A DNA stretch of 64,000 bases, from positions 62,361 to 126,360 of the forward strand of contig QKWP01000704.1 in the NCBI GenBank assembly GCA_003550325.1, given 5' to 3'. Below the pieces are notes generated by a model that saw nothing but the letters and a program-made list of their open reading frames with translations, made no database searches and was not told the DNA's origin. This document shows, in pieces, positions 12,322 to 23,490 of the stretch; positions within the stretch are counted from its first letter, which is position 1, and each line of letters starts with the position of its first letter. Source of the DNA: Gigaspora rosea. Lineage: Eukaryota > Glomeromycota > Glomeromycetes > Diversisporales > Gigasporaceae. A program made the position numbers and the translations under genes.

Positions 12322-12600
12322 GGCTGGTCTGTTTTTGATGATTTTACCACCAAATTACCTTGAAGAAACAATTCCAATAAGCCCAAAATTATTAAAATCT
12401 AATTATGGGATCACAAGATCATTAAAGATTTTCTTATTATTTTGATAAAAATTAGATTAGTTAAACTAATTAATTTTTATTCAAAGTAATACAAAAATCT
12501 TAACAATCTTGTGATTGGATTTTAACGATTTTGAGCTCATTGGAATCATCTCTTCAAGGCGGTCATTTTGGTGGTAAAATCATCAAAAATGAACCAGTGT
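12322..12600. repeat. Palindromic family Q, copy 1
   Basis: An imperfect palindrome. The arms carry GATGATTTTACCACCAAA, a CAATAAGCCCAAAATTATTAAAATC-like segment, and GGGATCACAAGATC facing their complements. The family recurs at 33285-33930 (two copies), 57050-57200, 57208-57554 and 63810-64000. Confidence 0.6.
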
Positions 12601-12704
12601 ATCAAAATTTATCTATGATTTTATACTAATTTTCAAAGATTATAAATAAATAGGTTATTTAGATTAAATGATAATATCTTGTGAACTATCGGTCTGAATC
12701 ATAT

Positions 12705-12759
12705 GATTTTGGTACCATTCGATTCGTCTCAATGAGACGAATCGAATGGTACCGAAATC
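12705..12759. repeat. Near-perfect 27-bp-arm hairpin
   Basis: Arms reading GATTTTGGTACCATTCGATT... and their complement meet at 12732 with only one mismatch. Degraded versions of the same hairpin sit near 10030-10090 and 12185-12245 in the same composite element. Confidence 0.7.
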
Positions 12760-12872
12760 ACGTGATTCTAATCAACAGTTCGTTAGTGCGCCGAATTAGG
12801 CACTGCGCCAAATTAGGTATATCTACCCTAGATAACAATTTTTACAATCGGAATGCTTATAATTCTCTATGA

Positions 12873-12893
12873 AATATATATATATATATATAT
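12873..12893. repeat. (AT)n microsatellite
   Basis: About ten AT dinucleotides, just downstream of the topoisomerase gene end. Confidence 0.85.
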
Positions 12894-12954
12894 TGTAATG
12901 GATTACAACAAATTGCCTGAAATAAAACAAGTTCGACACGAGACATCTTAATAA

Positions 12955-15900
12955 TTAATTGCCATCTAATCGTTTAGTTTTCTTTCTTTTGACTTCGGAA
13001 GTTCCCAAACCAACTCTTTTTTTGCCTTTTTTTGTTACTCCACCAGAGTTAATATTTTCTTCAAATTCGGCCAAATCATTCTAAAAAAAATGACAAATTT
13101 TATTAATTCCACAATTTTAAATTATGTAAGTACGAACAAGCATAATTAATAACAACACTTACATTCCATTGATCTTCAAATGCCTTTAAATCATCCTTCC
13201 AAAATTCTTTAGGAGGTTTTGCTTCAAGAATTTTTAATTCTTTTTCTTTTTCATTTTTCAATGAATTAATTCTTTCTGACTATGGGACAAATTCGTCAAT
13301 AAAAATGTCAGCATATTATTAGTTTTAATACAAAATTCGCATTGGATTTATGACATTAAATTACCTCTTCTTTACTGAAAGCCCAAGCAGGTGTTGACAT
13401 AAGATAGTTATAACCACTATCACTTGCGTTTTCTTCATCCGATTCACTCGTTTCTTCGGAACCATATTTCATAATAGGTCTTTTATGAATCTTATCAAAT
13501 CCATTAGCTTCTAGTAATTCTATTATGGCTTTTTTCCTCAATCCTTCAAACTCAAGTTGGTGTTTTATTTTCATATTGATAAAACGAACTTTGTTTGCTA
13601 GTTTAAGACATTCATGTTTCACCTCGGCTATCAAATAATCTTTTCTTTTAGAATACAAGTCTAATCTAATATGATAAAATTCTTGAAGAATATCTTCAGG
13701 AGTTTTGTACTTTTTCAAACGTCCCTCCAGATCAAAACAAACCATATTTGATGTAGCAAGAGTAGAAATGATTTTAAACTTTTTTGCAAGATCTTCATCA
13801 CTAAGGTCAGCAACCTCTTCTTTCAACGAAATATCAAATTCTACGGTATGAGATTTGTGTTCTTCATCAAATTTATTTATAAATCCCATAAACTTGTCGA
13901 TTAAATCTTTTTTATAATTTTGCGTCCAAGTTCTAACCGGTAATTCAGTAATCTTTATTTCTGTAGGAGAGATTCTTTCAATCACACCATTATTTGTATA
14001 TTTGTCTTTATCCAAAGGATTAATAGTACCCTTAAAACCACGATACAAAGGATGCATTGGTTCTTGTTCTTTACCTTCCATTAAACGAAGTATATTTTTA
14101 ACCAAATCCATAGGATTATAATTTGGGATATAAGAACTCCATCCTGTTCCGATACCTTCTGATCCATTCACAAGGACCATTGGTATGATTGGACAATACC
14201 ATACCGGTTCGATCATTTGACCATCATCATTAAGATACTTTAATAAATTATCATCAGATTTATGAAAAATTAATCGAGTGATTGGTTGAAGTGCTGTATT
14301 AATGTAACGAGCGCTTGCGGCGTCTTTTCCACCTTGTGCCCTTGTACCAAATGTACCTCTTGGTTGTAACAAATTTATGTTGTTAGATCCAACAAAATCA
14401 TAAGCCAGACCAATTATAGTAGATGTAAGACTTTGTTCGCCATGATGATAAGCCGAATGTTCGGATATATAACCAGCTAATTGAGCGACCTTGACTTCTT
14501 TGTTAAGATTCCTCTTAAAACAACCATACATAACTTTACGTTGACCAGGTTTAAAACCATCAATTACTGAAGGTATTGAACGCGCATTATCAGCCATACT
14601 ATACAATATCAATTCCTTATTAATAAAATCAGATATTGTAATTTCATCAACACTATGATCCATAAAAGTTCCAGGTTGATAAGTTCGCAACCATTCTTTA
14701 CGATCATCAGCCTTTTTTTTATTAAATGCCATGTCTATTAATGAACGTTCGTCTTGTTGAAGTTCACGAAAAGGTTTCATGTGAGTTGGTAAATCACTAA
14801 AATATTCTTTCGCATCTTTAGCTTCACTAGTTCCCAACCCCTAAATATAATAAAATATAATATAATATAATTAGATATGTACATAAATATACTAATCCGC
14901 AAAACAAATTACGTCATATATATATAATATTACCTTATAATATTTTATGGTCCAACCTTTTCCGTCATCATTTGATGATTTCCACTGTTCATATTCTGGG
15001 ATAGTGTAGAATGAAATTATCTCTTTGGTTCGATTATGAGTACACTTAAAATCAACAAGAAATAAAGTTAACAAATTAGAAATTTTTGAATTTTTAACGA
15101 TTAAATTATAATACAATATTTTTTATTTTATACCTTGACAATAGGTGTAATAAACTCGCGTAAAAAATCAGGAATTTTCAATAAGGAAGGATAAAAATGA
15201 TCCAGAAGATTAATAATAAGTCCTTTAATATGACTTCCATCATAATCCTGATCAGTCATAATCATAAGGTGACCATATCGTAAATCTTTTGTAGATGTAT
15301 ATTGTTTATTGTGTTGTAATCCAAGAATTTTTTTGATATTTTGAATTTCTTCATTACTCATTATTGATGTATGTGATGCATCACGAACGTTTAATAATTT
15401 TCCACGAAGTGGAAATACACCAAAATTTTTACGACCAACGACAGAAATTCCAGCCACAGCAAGAGATTTAGCTGAATCACCTTCTGTAAGGATTAAGGTA
15501 CAATTTTGAGCAAATTTGCCACCAGCATTACCAGCATCTTCCAATTTCTCGATAGAAAGGACACTTGATTTTTTTGCACCATCTGTTTTCTTTAATTCTT
15601 TATCCTGTTTCTGTTTAACTTCTTCAATAATATCTGTAATAATTACAGATTTTAAAACTTTGTTTATAAAATTTTCACTAAGAGTGCAAGATGAACCAAA
15701 TGATTTTTCTTTTAAACTCATAAATTCTTTAGTCTGAGATGTGAAACTCGGGTTTTCAATTAAACAATTAATGTATATAGAGATATGATTTTTAATTTGA
15801 AATGGTTTCAATTTAGCATCTTTTTGCTTTTTCTTGACGGTTTCCATGATTCTTGTAACCAGTTGATCAACAACATGGTTAACATGTGTACCACCCTTTG

Positions 15901-16983
15901 TAGTAGCAATACTATTTACGAAGCTCACTTGCTGAAATTGACCTTCTTGACTTGGAGTGAAACCAACTTCCCAACGTTCATTAACCTGTTCATGTATTAC
16001 ATCTGGTGATTTTGTAGTCGAATCTTCGGATGGATTTGGAGGAGGAGGTAAATATTTTTGAATATATTCCTTAAAATTTCTAATTTTAAGTCTTTCATCA
16101 TTCAAAAAAACTTTTACATTCTTAGAACAACCAGCCATATCGAATACACGCTTTTTTAATAACGCGATAATGTCATCCGTTAATTCCGTCAAGCCAAACT
16201 TTGCAAGATCCGGTTTAAAAGTTATTTCAGTATATTCTTCTTTCTTTGAGTACGAAGTTAATTTAGCATTTTGTTTAACGCTCATATTATCCTTGAATAC
16301 TTGTCTATACTTTTTTTTAGCAGTCGTATCGGTCGTTTCCACAATAAATTCAGTACTAAAAATGTTTGTTAATTTTGCACCATAACCATTACGACCACCC
16401 GTAACCTTTTTTTCATTATCATCATAATTCGATGACGTCAAAAGATGGCCGAAAATCAATTCAGGAACATAGATATTTTCATCTTTATGCATCTCGATAG
16501 GAATTCCTTTACCATTGTTATATATTGATATAAGATTCTGTTCTTTGTCAATCTTAACTTTTATGGTGTTCATTGAAGGATCACGAATCTACAATAAAAA
16601 TTGAATTAATGAATATTTTGTGTACATTTTTTTTAATAAAAATTTGAAATAAAAGTTTGTACCTTATTATCAGCAGCATTAACCAAAATTTCATCAACGA
16701 TCTTGTAAAGTCCGGGAACTATAGTTACATCCCTATATACCATAGAATCCTTTTCCGAGTCATAAACCCAAAGTTTTTCAGTTACGCATTCAACTGACCC
16801 AATGTAAGTGTCTGGTCGTAATAAAATATGTTCAATTTGCGACTTCTTTTGATAGATTTCTTCTACAGTTTTTTTTTTATTCAAAGTGTTTGTTTTACTT
16901 GAAGAAGCTTCCGGCTGTTTATTTTCCTTTAATGATGAAGTTGAAGTTGACTGAGAATAATCAGAATCCTCATTATCAGACAT
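12955..16983 (-). CDS. TOP2: DNA topoisomerase II
   Basis: An ATP-dependent type IIA topoisomerase that passes one duplex through another, acting in the nucleus in replication and chromosome segregation. I read six exons: 16983-16663, 16588-15134, 15044-14934, 14840-13365, 13279-13163 and 13080-12955. The five GT-AG introns of 74-93 nt all fall at phase 0. The product is 1,201 residues starting MSDNEDSD. Visible motifs, in order: ATPase N-box EILVNAADNK (about 98-107), G-box GGRNGYGAKLTN (171-182), QTK loop (392-394), TOPRIM EGDSA (476-480) and DQDYDGSH (553-560), KGLGTSEAKD at the exon 3/4 join, and GGKDAASARY with catalytic Tyr at about 808. The C-terminus is short: after the core only about 40 basic residues (KKGKKRVG, VKRKKTKR, a likely nuclear signal) remain, against the 200+ residue acidic/Ser-rich tail of yeast or animal enzymes. 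The ATG chosen is the first in frame with a Ser/Asp-rich leader. Nothing looks broken. Confidence 0.97.
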
Positions 16984-17700
16984 AATGGTTGAATTATTTA
17001 CTTGAAAATGGTATTGTTTTTTAGACTAACTTTAGTTCTGACGCGTTTCATAGATTAAATTTATGCCATATATACATGTTTTGACGTGTCACCAATGTCA
17101 ATATACTACATGTCCAAATTCATGACCAAATTAGTCGCGTTTTTGTATAAAACATTAATAATTTGGCGCGGAGCAAAATCACGTGATATATGACCAATCA
17201 AATTATCGATTTTGATGATCTTCGGCGAAGCAAACATGAAAGAGAAGCGAAAACCTTGAAAACCACAAAAAACGGCAGCCTAAACCTACCTTGGTGTGTT
17301 AATTAAAAATGTCGGGAAGGCAATTTTGCTTATATATTACAATTTAAAACCTATCCAACCCTAATCTAAGATGACCCTAACTCTAAAGTTAATTCGATAA
17401 AATATTTTTATAAGAATCTGCTCCGCTTTAGACGTCCCCCATTTTAATCTTGTATTTAATCAACAAGTAATAAGTATAATAAGTATAATAGGGTTAATTG
17501 TCTTACAAAATTATGCCAATGAAAAGTTTTTAGAAACTCATTAAAAGACAATTAGGAAAAATACGTAGCGTAGTGGTAGTGACACATTTTTGTTTACTTA
17601 CTCTATTTAGAAGTATCGTAAATTATCAAAAATACGTGTCGCTTATCATACTCTACTCCCATGTGATATTCGACTGATCCACGACTGTTCCACGGCCCCA
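16984..17700. promoter_or_regulatory. Upstream region of TOP2
   Basis: About 700 bp upstream of the topoisomerase start, less AT-biased than the rest. It contains scattered TAACCCTAA-like words and no ORF. It should hold the TOP2 promoter, but no specific element can be assigned. Confidence 0.4.
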
Positions 17701-17701
17701 C

Positions 17702-18912
17702 CAGGAGTCTAGACTAGAGTGTCCAGGATTATGATCCGGCATAATATTCGCATAATTCACCTTATAGCGCATAAAATATGCGATTTCGCATAATTTAAAG
17801 AAGCCCGCATAATCTCGCATAATTTATCCCTTTCTCTCGTATAAAGGAATTTCTATTGGTCAATTGTCGTTACACAGATTAAATTAAAGTGTGTATTATC
17901 AAGTCGGCCTATATTATACTCTAACGCTGGCTAATTCCGAGTAGGATCATGTGAATAATGCTGGCTAAACTATCATAGTATCTACACTTTAAAATTAATA
18001 GATCCGAATGTAGGAAATTACAGATCAGTATGGTACGGATGTGATTTTATCAAGCCGTACCATCACTCCCTAAAAAACCTGGCTGGAATTAATCATAATT
18101 TCTGGTAGAGCTAACCCTAAATTCTATGAGGCGTGATAATTAAGCAAACTCTATAGTAAGGTTTGATAAAATCATACTAAAATCACATACTGATATTCTT
18201 AACACCTCGAATGTAGTAACAATTATTGATCATACACACCATTGGTTGTACAATGTAAGTTGCAGATAATTTTAGTACATACCACGGGCAAAATTAGAAC
18301 ACAAAAAAATTTCTAGTAAAATTTCGTGCTTTTAGATTAGGGATAAAATCTTGCAATAAGGTTAGAATTCGAAAATATTATTTATATAATAAAATTTTAT
18401 AACACGTAAAAACAGTTTCATAGACGGTTAAAAAATTTGTCTTGCATTACAGAAGATCTTGAAATTTGGTTGGTCAGCAAATTTTTTTTAACCTTAATCC
18501 TGGGTCCGCATAATTCGCATAATTTGCAATTTACCGGATGCATAATTTGGCATTTACCGGATCATAATCCTGGACACCCTAGTCTAGACACTTTTGCAGT
18601 AACGTGACCATCACGTGGTGTGGCGTCTTCAGATTAACTTTTTGGCTTTAATGTTAAGGTTAGGGTTAGGGTTCGTGTATATAGCATTAGAAGGTCCCTA
18701 TATGTATGTAAAATCGCGTTCCGGCCATTTTTATGCGGTTTTTAAGACCGATTTAAACACTAGTTTTCGAGTATTTTTGCTCTTTTCTCTTTTTTTCTTC
18801 TTGTACACGTGTTTTGTTTTGATGTCAGACTGATCCGGGACAATCAAAATTTACATTCTCCGATTGGTTAATTCTCATGCGCCACGTTACGTTACTGCAA
18901 AAGTGACTAGAC
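17702..18912. mobile_element. MITE family M copy 1, split by an hAT element
   Basis: After removing the insertion at 17715-18581 this is a copy of the 19.0-19.3 kb MITE in opposite orientation. The termini are inverted: GTCTAGACACTTTTGCAGT on the left, and the right end reads ACTGCAAAAGTGACTAGAC. The open frame at 18615-18833 mirrors the one at 19060-19278 only because the MITEs are inverted copies. It includes a short GGTTAGGGTTAGGG run. Confidence 0.7.
17715..18581. mobile_element. Non-autonomous hAT element
   Basis: An 867-bp insertion with 24-bp TIRs (TAGAGTGTCCAGGATTATGA... and complement) flanked by an exact 8-bp duplication GTCTAGAC at 17707-17714 and 18582-18589. The ends fit the hAT consensus (T/C)A(A/G)NG and the duplication fits nTnnnnAn. 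Subterminal GCATAATTCGCATAAT words cluster at both ends, as expected for transposase-binding repeats. No transposase is encoded. The target was the palindromic GTCTAGAC near the end of MITE copy 1. Confidence 0.85.
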
Positions 18913-19475
18913 CGGATTCGGTAAACTTCGCCGAAAACTACTTATCTGACACCAATTTCGCCGACAGAACCCCACCAGGGGTCTAGACACTTTTGCAGTA
19001 ACGTGATGTGGCGCATGAGGATTAACCAATCAGAGAACATAAATTTTGATCGTCCCGGATCAGTCCGACATCAAAACAAAACACATGTACAAGAAGAAAA
19101 AAAGAGAAAAGAGCGAAAATACTCGAAAACTAGTGTTTAAATCGACTTTAAAACCCATATAAAAATGTCCGGAACGAGATTTTACATATAGATAGTGACC
19201 CTCTATGGCTATATCCACGAACCCTAACCCTAACTTTAACAATAAAGCCAAAAAGTTAATCCGAATACGCCACACCACGTGATGGTCACGTTACTGCAAA
19301 AGTGTCTAGACTCCTGGCAGAGCCTGCCGACGGCCATTTCAATGACAACCCGTTTCCCCGATAGCACATTTCCCTGACAACCCATTTCCCCAACAGCTTA
19401 CTTCCCCGAATCCACTTTCTCGATATCCCATTTGACTGACATTCTATTTCACCTACACCCATTTCGCCGACAGCT
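18913..19475. repeat. CCGACA tandem-repeat arm, left (split by MITE)
   Basis: Degenerate ~17-bp units of the type CCATTTCNCCGACANC run from about 18925 to 18975 and again from 19318 to 19475, on either side of the MITE. The same repeat in inverse orientation lies at 23221-23465, so the two arms bracket the MULE region. Confidence 0.65.
18976..19316. mobile_element. MITE family M copy 2
   Basis: The ends are CAGGGGTCTAGACACTTTTG and the complement of CAGGAGTCTAGACACTTTTG. It is about 340 bp, inverted with respect to copy 1 and highly similar to it throughout. CAGGGGTC-type ends suggest hAT. No exact 8-bp duplication is visible, because the flanks are themselves repeats. Confidence 0.75.
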
Positions 19476-19484
19476 ATTAATAAA

Positions 19485-22400
19485 AACCACCCTAGCATAC
19501 CCCTAAAAAAAAGTTACGAAACTGAGTTTAAATTTTCTGAACTAAAGTTCCGTTTTCGAAATTACAAGAATTATGCTTTACTGAATAGCAGAAAATTATA
19601 TTAAAATTTATATACACTACAATTTGAATGTAAAATTCGAATAAGTTGATTATTATATATATGCATTAATTGATTCGCTACAATTGAATTTTGCAGAATA
19701 ATTCATACGTTTTAATAATTGTATTAGCTATTTTGACAAATTATTTGTACTATATTGCATTATTCGTAAATGTAAAAGAAACAACTACATTATATAATTG
19801 AAACAACTACATTATATAATTTATTCCCAATAAAATGTATTTTTATTTCTTCCCGCCCAAGTTTTTTTGGATTTTTTTGCATTTTCATACCCTTTTAGAT
19901 CATTAACCATTCGTTCTATCGGGTTAAAATTTGATTCGATATTTTTCAGCCATTTTTTTTGCTGAGGGAGCTCAGACGACTTAGAAATAAAAGTATTTGC
20001 CTATATAAAATTTTAGTATTAATAATTATATTATATTATTAAATTATAAATTTACAATATACCTCATTTAATATTTTTGATAGCCGTTCAGCAATTTCGT
20101 CTGCATTTTCATTATCGCTAGAATTTGTTTCGTCTGTTTTTTCAGCAATTATTTCATTATCTGAAGTCAGATTCATATTTTCATGCCATAAATTTGTGAA
20201 ATTGTTGCTTATTACTTTGTCTTCTTTAATTAACTTCCAAATTGTTTGGTCAGTTTTGGATATAAGCGGATAGGTTTTATTTCGACATACCTTTAATGTA
20301 AAGTTTTAGTTTAATATATATACATATCGATCTGAATTGCAATAAAAATAAATTTATACTTTATGAAAAAAACCACTATCCATCATTCCAACAGGTGCGA
20401 CAAGATGTTTGCATATAAAAAATCTACTTTTTAAAAATGAGGCGCATGAACAAATCCAACGATTATAATCAACGAAATATTTGTCTTTGTTTATAACTTG
20501 TTTTAATGCTGCTTTTTTCCATTCCAATTTAATATCTTTGCGCCATGGTGATAATTTCCGACCATTAATAAGGAGATTATATCGTTGAATTTGTCCAGGA
20601 ATTATTTGACTAATAAGGATAAAACAGACAAGATCTAAGCGTGGTCGATTGAACTTGTAGAAATAGTCACGTTTTAGAGTTCTCCAGTGTGATTCAACAA
20701 TCATTGTTGTTAGCAATGGTGATATTTCAGAATTTGAAGATGTAGCCCACAACTTCCAACGACTATCACGATACCATTCATTCCATAGGTAACACCATAC
20801 ATCAAATAAGTCATTCGTGTAACAAAACTCAAACATTTCTTTAATCGCAAGTGCACGTATTTGCTGTGGATCATTAATGAATTCTTTATTATTAGTTGGT
20901 AATAGCATGTGTTGGCGTAAGTGCTTTTCCACAAGGTCGAGGATTATATTTCGATAAAATTGTACACAAAAAACTTTAGAATTAGTTTTTTGGTTTGATG
21001 ATTGTACATTTCGTGTGTTTATCCATGCTGGATCAATAAAAGAGCATTGACGATTTGCTTCAGTAGCATCATAAGAAATATTACTTGATGTTTTTGATGA
21101 TGAAAGTTTCTGTTTGATAGCACGACTCACATGCCATTTGCAAAGTTGTATATTTACATCTTTCCATACGGCCTGAGCACTTGAGATCTGTGCAAAATCC
21201 TTATCGGATAAGAATGTTTTAATATTATTAACACCATGATTGCGCAAACATAAAAACCATTTGGTTAAAATTGATCTCATATCACGGTTTTTATTGGAAG
21301 CAATATAAAGGTAAGAAACTGGAAATCCTGTATAGTCAATAGTCGCCATTAGAACATAAAGTTCATATTTTAATTTGTTTGTGTTGTAAGTAGCGTCAAC
21401 TAAAAGACACTCATATGCCATTTTTGGCAAAAAAGAAAAAAATGGTGTTAAAAATGCAAATGAATCAACTGGCTCTAATGAACGAAAAAGAAATAAATAA
21501 TTCTTTTCTTGTAATAAAAGTTGGGCCGATAAAGATTCACTATCATGCCGTTTATACCGAATTATATTGGCTTTTGACCACCAATAATAGACCTGATCCG
21601 TAGTTAATGTCTTAAATCCATCCATTTCATTTATTACAATTTTTTTATATAATTCGGATGCTGTATAATCCAAATTATTTGTAATAAATTCTTTTATTTC
21701 ATTTGTGGTGGTAATATTTTCTGGTCGTGTATGTAAAAGTTGGTGATTTATTTTAATAACTGCAAGGTTGCTCTTATTATCTACTTTAATTGAAACATTG
21801 CCGTTACAGTCATATCGATTAAGTCTGGGTACTGTGTCACGTTGTTTTTCTTTATCTAAATGTTTCCGTGATTTTTTAACAGTATCTATACGGCAATTAC
21901 ATCTATAAATAACTGTAACACATTTCATTTTTTTGTGCATAATTTTGGTGTGATATATATAACGATACCCATCACCAGCTTGAACTTTTTCAATTAGCTT
22001 ATTTGCAATGGAAGATTCGGATAAATCGCTGCTTTCTTGAAAATCTAAAAGGTCTGTAAAATCAACACAATACTCGAAAAAGAATCCAGCATCACCCTCT
22101 AAATTTTCATCGAGTTCCGGTATTGAAATTAATGAATCGTAGATGGCTTGTGTTAGATTACTTGAAGGAATAGAATTTTCCTTTGAGTTAAAAATTTTTT
22201 TTTCATTCTCTTTTTCATATCGCCGTTTTGAATTTGTTCTTGCACGTTCTAAACATTCATTACAGCTCCTTTTTTCTTCAGAAAAATTTTCGATGTTCTT
22301 AAACGAGTGACAATTTTTGCAATGCTTGGTTATTTCACTTGACATTGTATAATGTAATCAGCAACGTTTGAGAGAAAGGCAAAAAAATTTATTTTATTAA

Positions 22401-22513
22401 AAATTGATTATTATACAATAATAATCGTCGTCATTATTACTGCATAATAAAACCTGCATTTTAAATTTAAACTCAGTTTCGTAACCTTTTTTTAGGGGTA
22501 TACTAGGTTCGTG
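19485..22513 (-). mobile_element. Structurally intact autonomous MULE (Mutator-like) transposon
   Basis: A 3,029-bp element flanked by an exact 9-bp duplication ATTAATAAA at 19476-19484 and 22514-22522. The TIRs are about 45 bp, sharing TACCCCTAAAAAAA and GTTACGAAACTGAGTTTAAA at both ends; the outermost 19 bp carry five mismatches. The one gene inside is open across three exons. It inserted between the two CCGACA repeat arms. Exact duplications and an open transposase argue that it is young and may still be mobile. Confidence 0.88.
19821..22345 (-). CDS. MULE transposase with SWIM zinc finger
   Basis: The DDE transposase of the enclosing element. Exons are 22345-20360, 20290-20063 and 20000-19821; the introns (69 and 62 nt) have GT-AG borders, the frame stays open across both, and the product is 797 residues. 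The N-terminus has two Cys pairs (C9/C12, C28/C31) followed by a basic stretch, probably a small zinc-binding DNA-recognition module. The MULE core carries DATYNTN (D317), LSDKDF (D381/D383), CKWH (402-405) and VESHW (E551), a plausible DDE triad with the MULE-specific CxxH between the second D and the E. A SWIM finger CxCx10CxH spans C632, C634, C645 and H647. The C-terminal exons are acidic then Lys-rich and end in FYWE. The exon 1 frame reads only five bases past the splice donor, which supports the intron. The nearest relatives should be fungal MULEs; I infer activity only from intactness. Confidence 0.88.
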
Positions 22514-22735
22514 ATTAATAAAGCTTCACAAATAGATTAACTTTATATTACGTAAATGATTTTTGATTATCAATCATTTTGTTCATATGATAGAAAATGA
22601 TGGAAATTATTCAAATTATTACAGACTGTGAGAATGATTTGCTATGTAGCCAAAAAACCGTAATAAAAACGTAGAAAAATTTAAAATAAGATGATCATAA
22701 TCGATCTATTGCTTTCGCTATGAATTATATATATG

Positions 22736-23037
22736 TAGGACCCCGGACATCTTTCATATAGGTCATAACTGGATTTTGGCCAATTTTGACCTAATTTGCT
22801 GAAAATGACAAAATCTATTTATTTAAATAACTTTTGATCCAGTGATCAGAATTGAATGAACTTTTTTTTTTGTTAGATGCGCCTCACTGAGAGCTTCATT
22901 TTAAAAAAAAGTTCATTCAAATTGGATCACTGGATGCCAAGATAATTGCCAAAAACTGATTTTTTGCTTTTCAAATTTTGGGGGTTTTTGCTGAAATGCG
23001 TAACGTATGACATCTGTACTACATGTCCGGGGTCCTA
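22736..23037. mobile_element. TIR element, family T copy 1
   Basis: A 302-bp element with 15-bp perfect TIRs (TAGGACCCCGGACAT and complement) inside TATATG-rich flanks. The interior is imperfectly palindromic, with CAGTGATCAGAATTGAATGA facing its complement. An older, heavily decayed copy is at 38225-38505 in reverse orientation. Confidence 0.65.
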
Positions 23038-23043
23038 TATATG

Positions 23044-23212
23044 TTGTGCGTCAGATTAAAACTTGCGTCAGATTGAATCCGACGTACTATCAGTTGACCA
23101 GCATTAAATGATCGGCAACAACTGGCCTAAACTAACCCCTAACTTTACCATAATTTTACCCTAACCCTAATCTAATTTAGGCCGGGTCTAATCTGACGCA
23201 CGACATATATCA
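23044..23212. mobile_element. Small TIR element
   Basis: Ends TTGTGCGTCAGATTA and its complement TAATCTGACGCACGA face each other within ATATATG flanks. A second internal GCGTCAGATTGAATC copy lies near the left end. About 170 bp, non-coding. Confidence 0.55.
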
Positions 23213-23220
23213 AATATATA

Positions 23221-23490
23221 GTTACAAACGAAAGTTAATTCGCAAATAGCTGTCGACGAAATGAAATAGGATGTCGGTAAAATGGGATGTCGAGAAAGTG
23301 GCTGTCGGCAAAATGGGATGTCGGTGAAAAGGACTCGGGGAAGTAAGTTGTCGGGAAAATGAATGTCGGGAAATGGGGTTGTCGGAATTGTGGGGCGTCG
23401 GTGAAATGGCTGTCGGCGTAATTGTTGTCGGAGAAATAGGTGTCGGCAAAATTGGGAAATGCCGTCTAGACCCCTGGTGCGGTTCTGATC
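23221..23490. repeat. CCGACA tandem-repeat arm, right (inverse)
   Basis: About fourteen degenerate units of the form TGTCGG(G/T)(A/G)AAATGG, the reverse complement of the left arm at 18913-19475. It ends in GTCTAGACCCCTGGTG, the complement of the CACCAGGGGTCTAGAC on the left side. The two open frames here translate the repeat (PTxSPTT-like) and are not genes. Confidence 0.65.

Larger units (their letters stand above)
9958..12825. mobile_element. Composite TIR element, split by an inner element
   Basis: The ends are inverted: TAGATATGCCTAATTCGG on the left and the complement of TAGATATACCTAATTTGG on the right. Subterminal words (GTGCCTAATTYRGCGCAC) recur at 12108-12145 and 12785-12820. Removing the inner element at 10138-12093 leaves about 910 bp that still carries a palindrome-family copy (12322-12600) and a strong hairpin (12705-12759). 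There is no coding capacity. Confidence 0.5.

Noticed and set aside
15516-16385. Plus-strand frames of 71-74 residues
   Set aside because: Antisense shadows of the TOP2 coding exon.
18655-18675. TTAGGGTTAGGG telomere-like run (also near 42955 and complement forms near 10985, 19210, 63605)
   Set aside because: Only two or three units each, all inside MITEs or TIR elements. Not a telomere or a supported interstitial telomeric array.
18615-19278. Two similar 72-residue frames that look like a duplicated gene
   Set aside because: They are the two inverted copies of MITE family M read in the same internal frame. No gene signals, and the similarity follows from the repeat.
20710-21603. Short frames overlapping the MULE transposase on other frames/strand
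   Set aside because: Shadows of the transposase reading frame.
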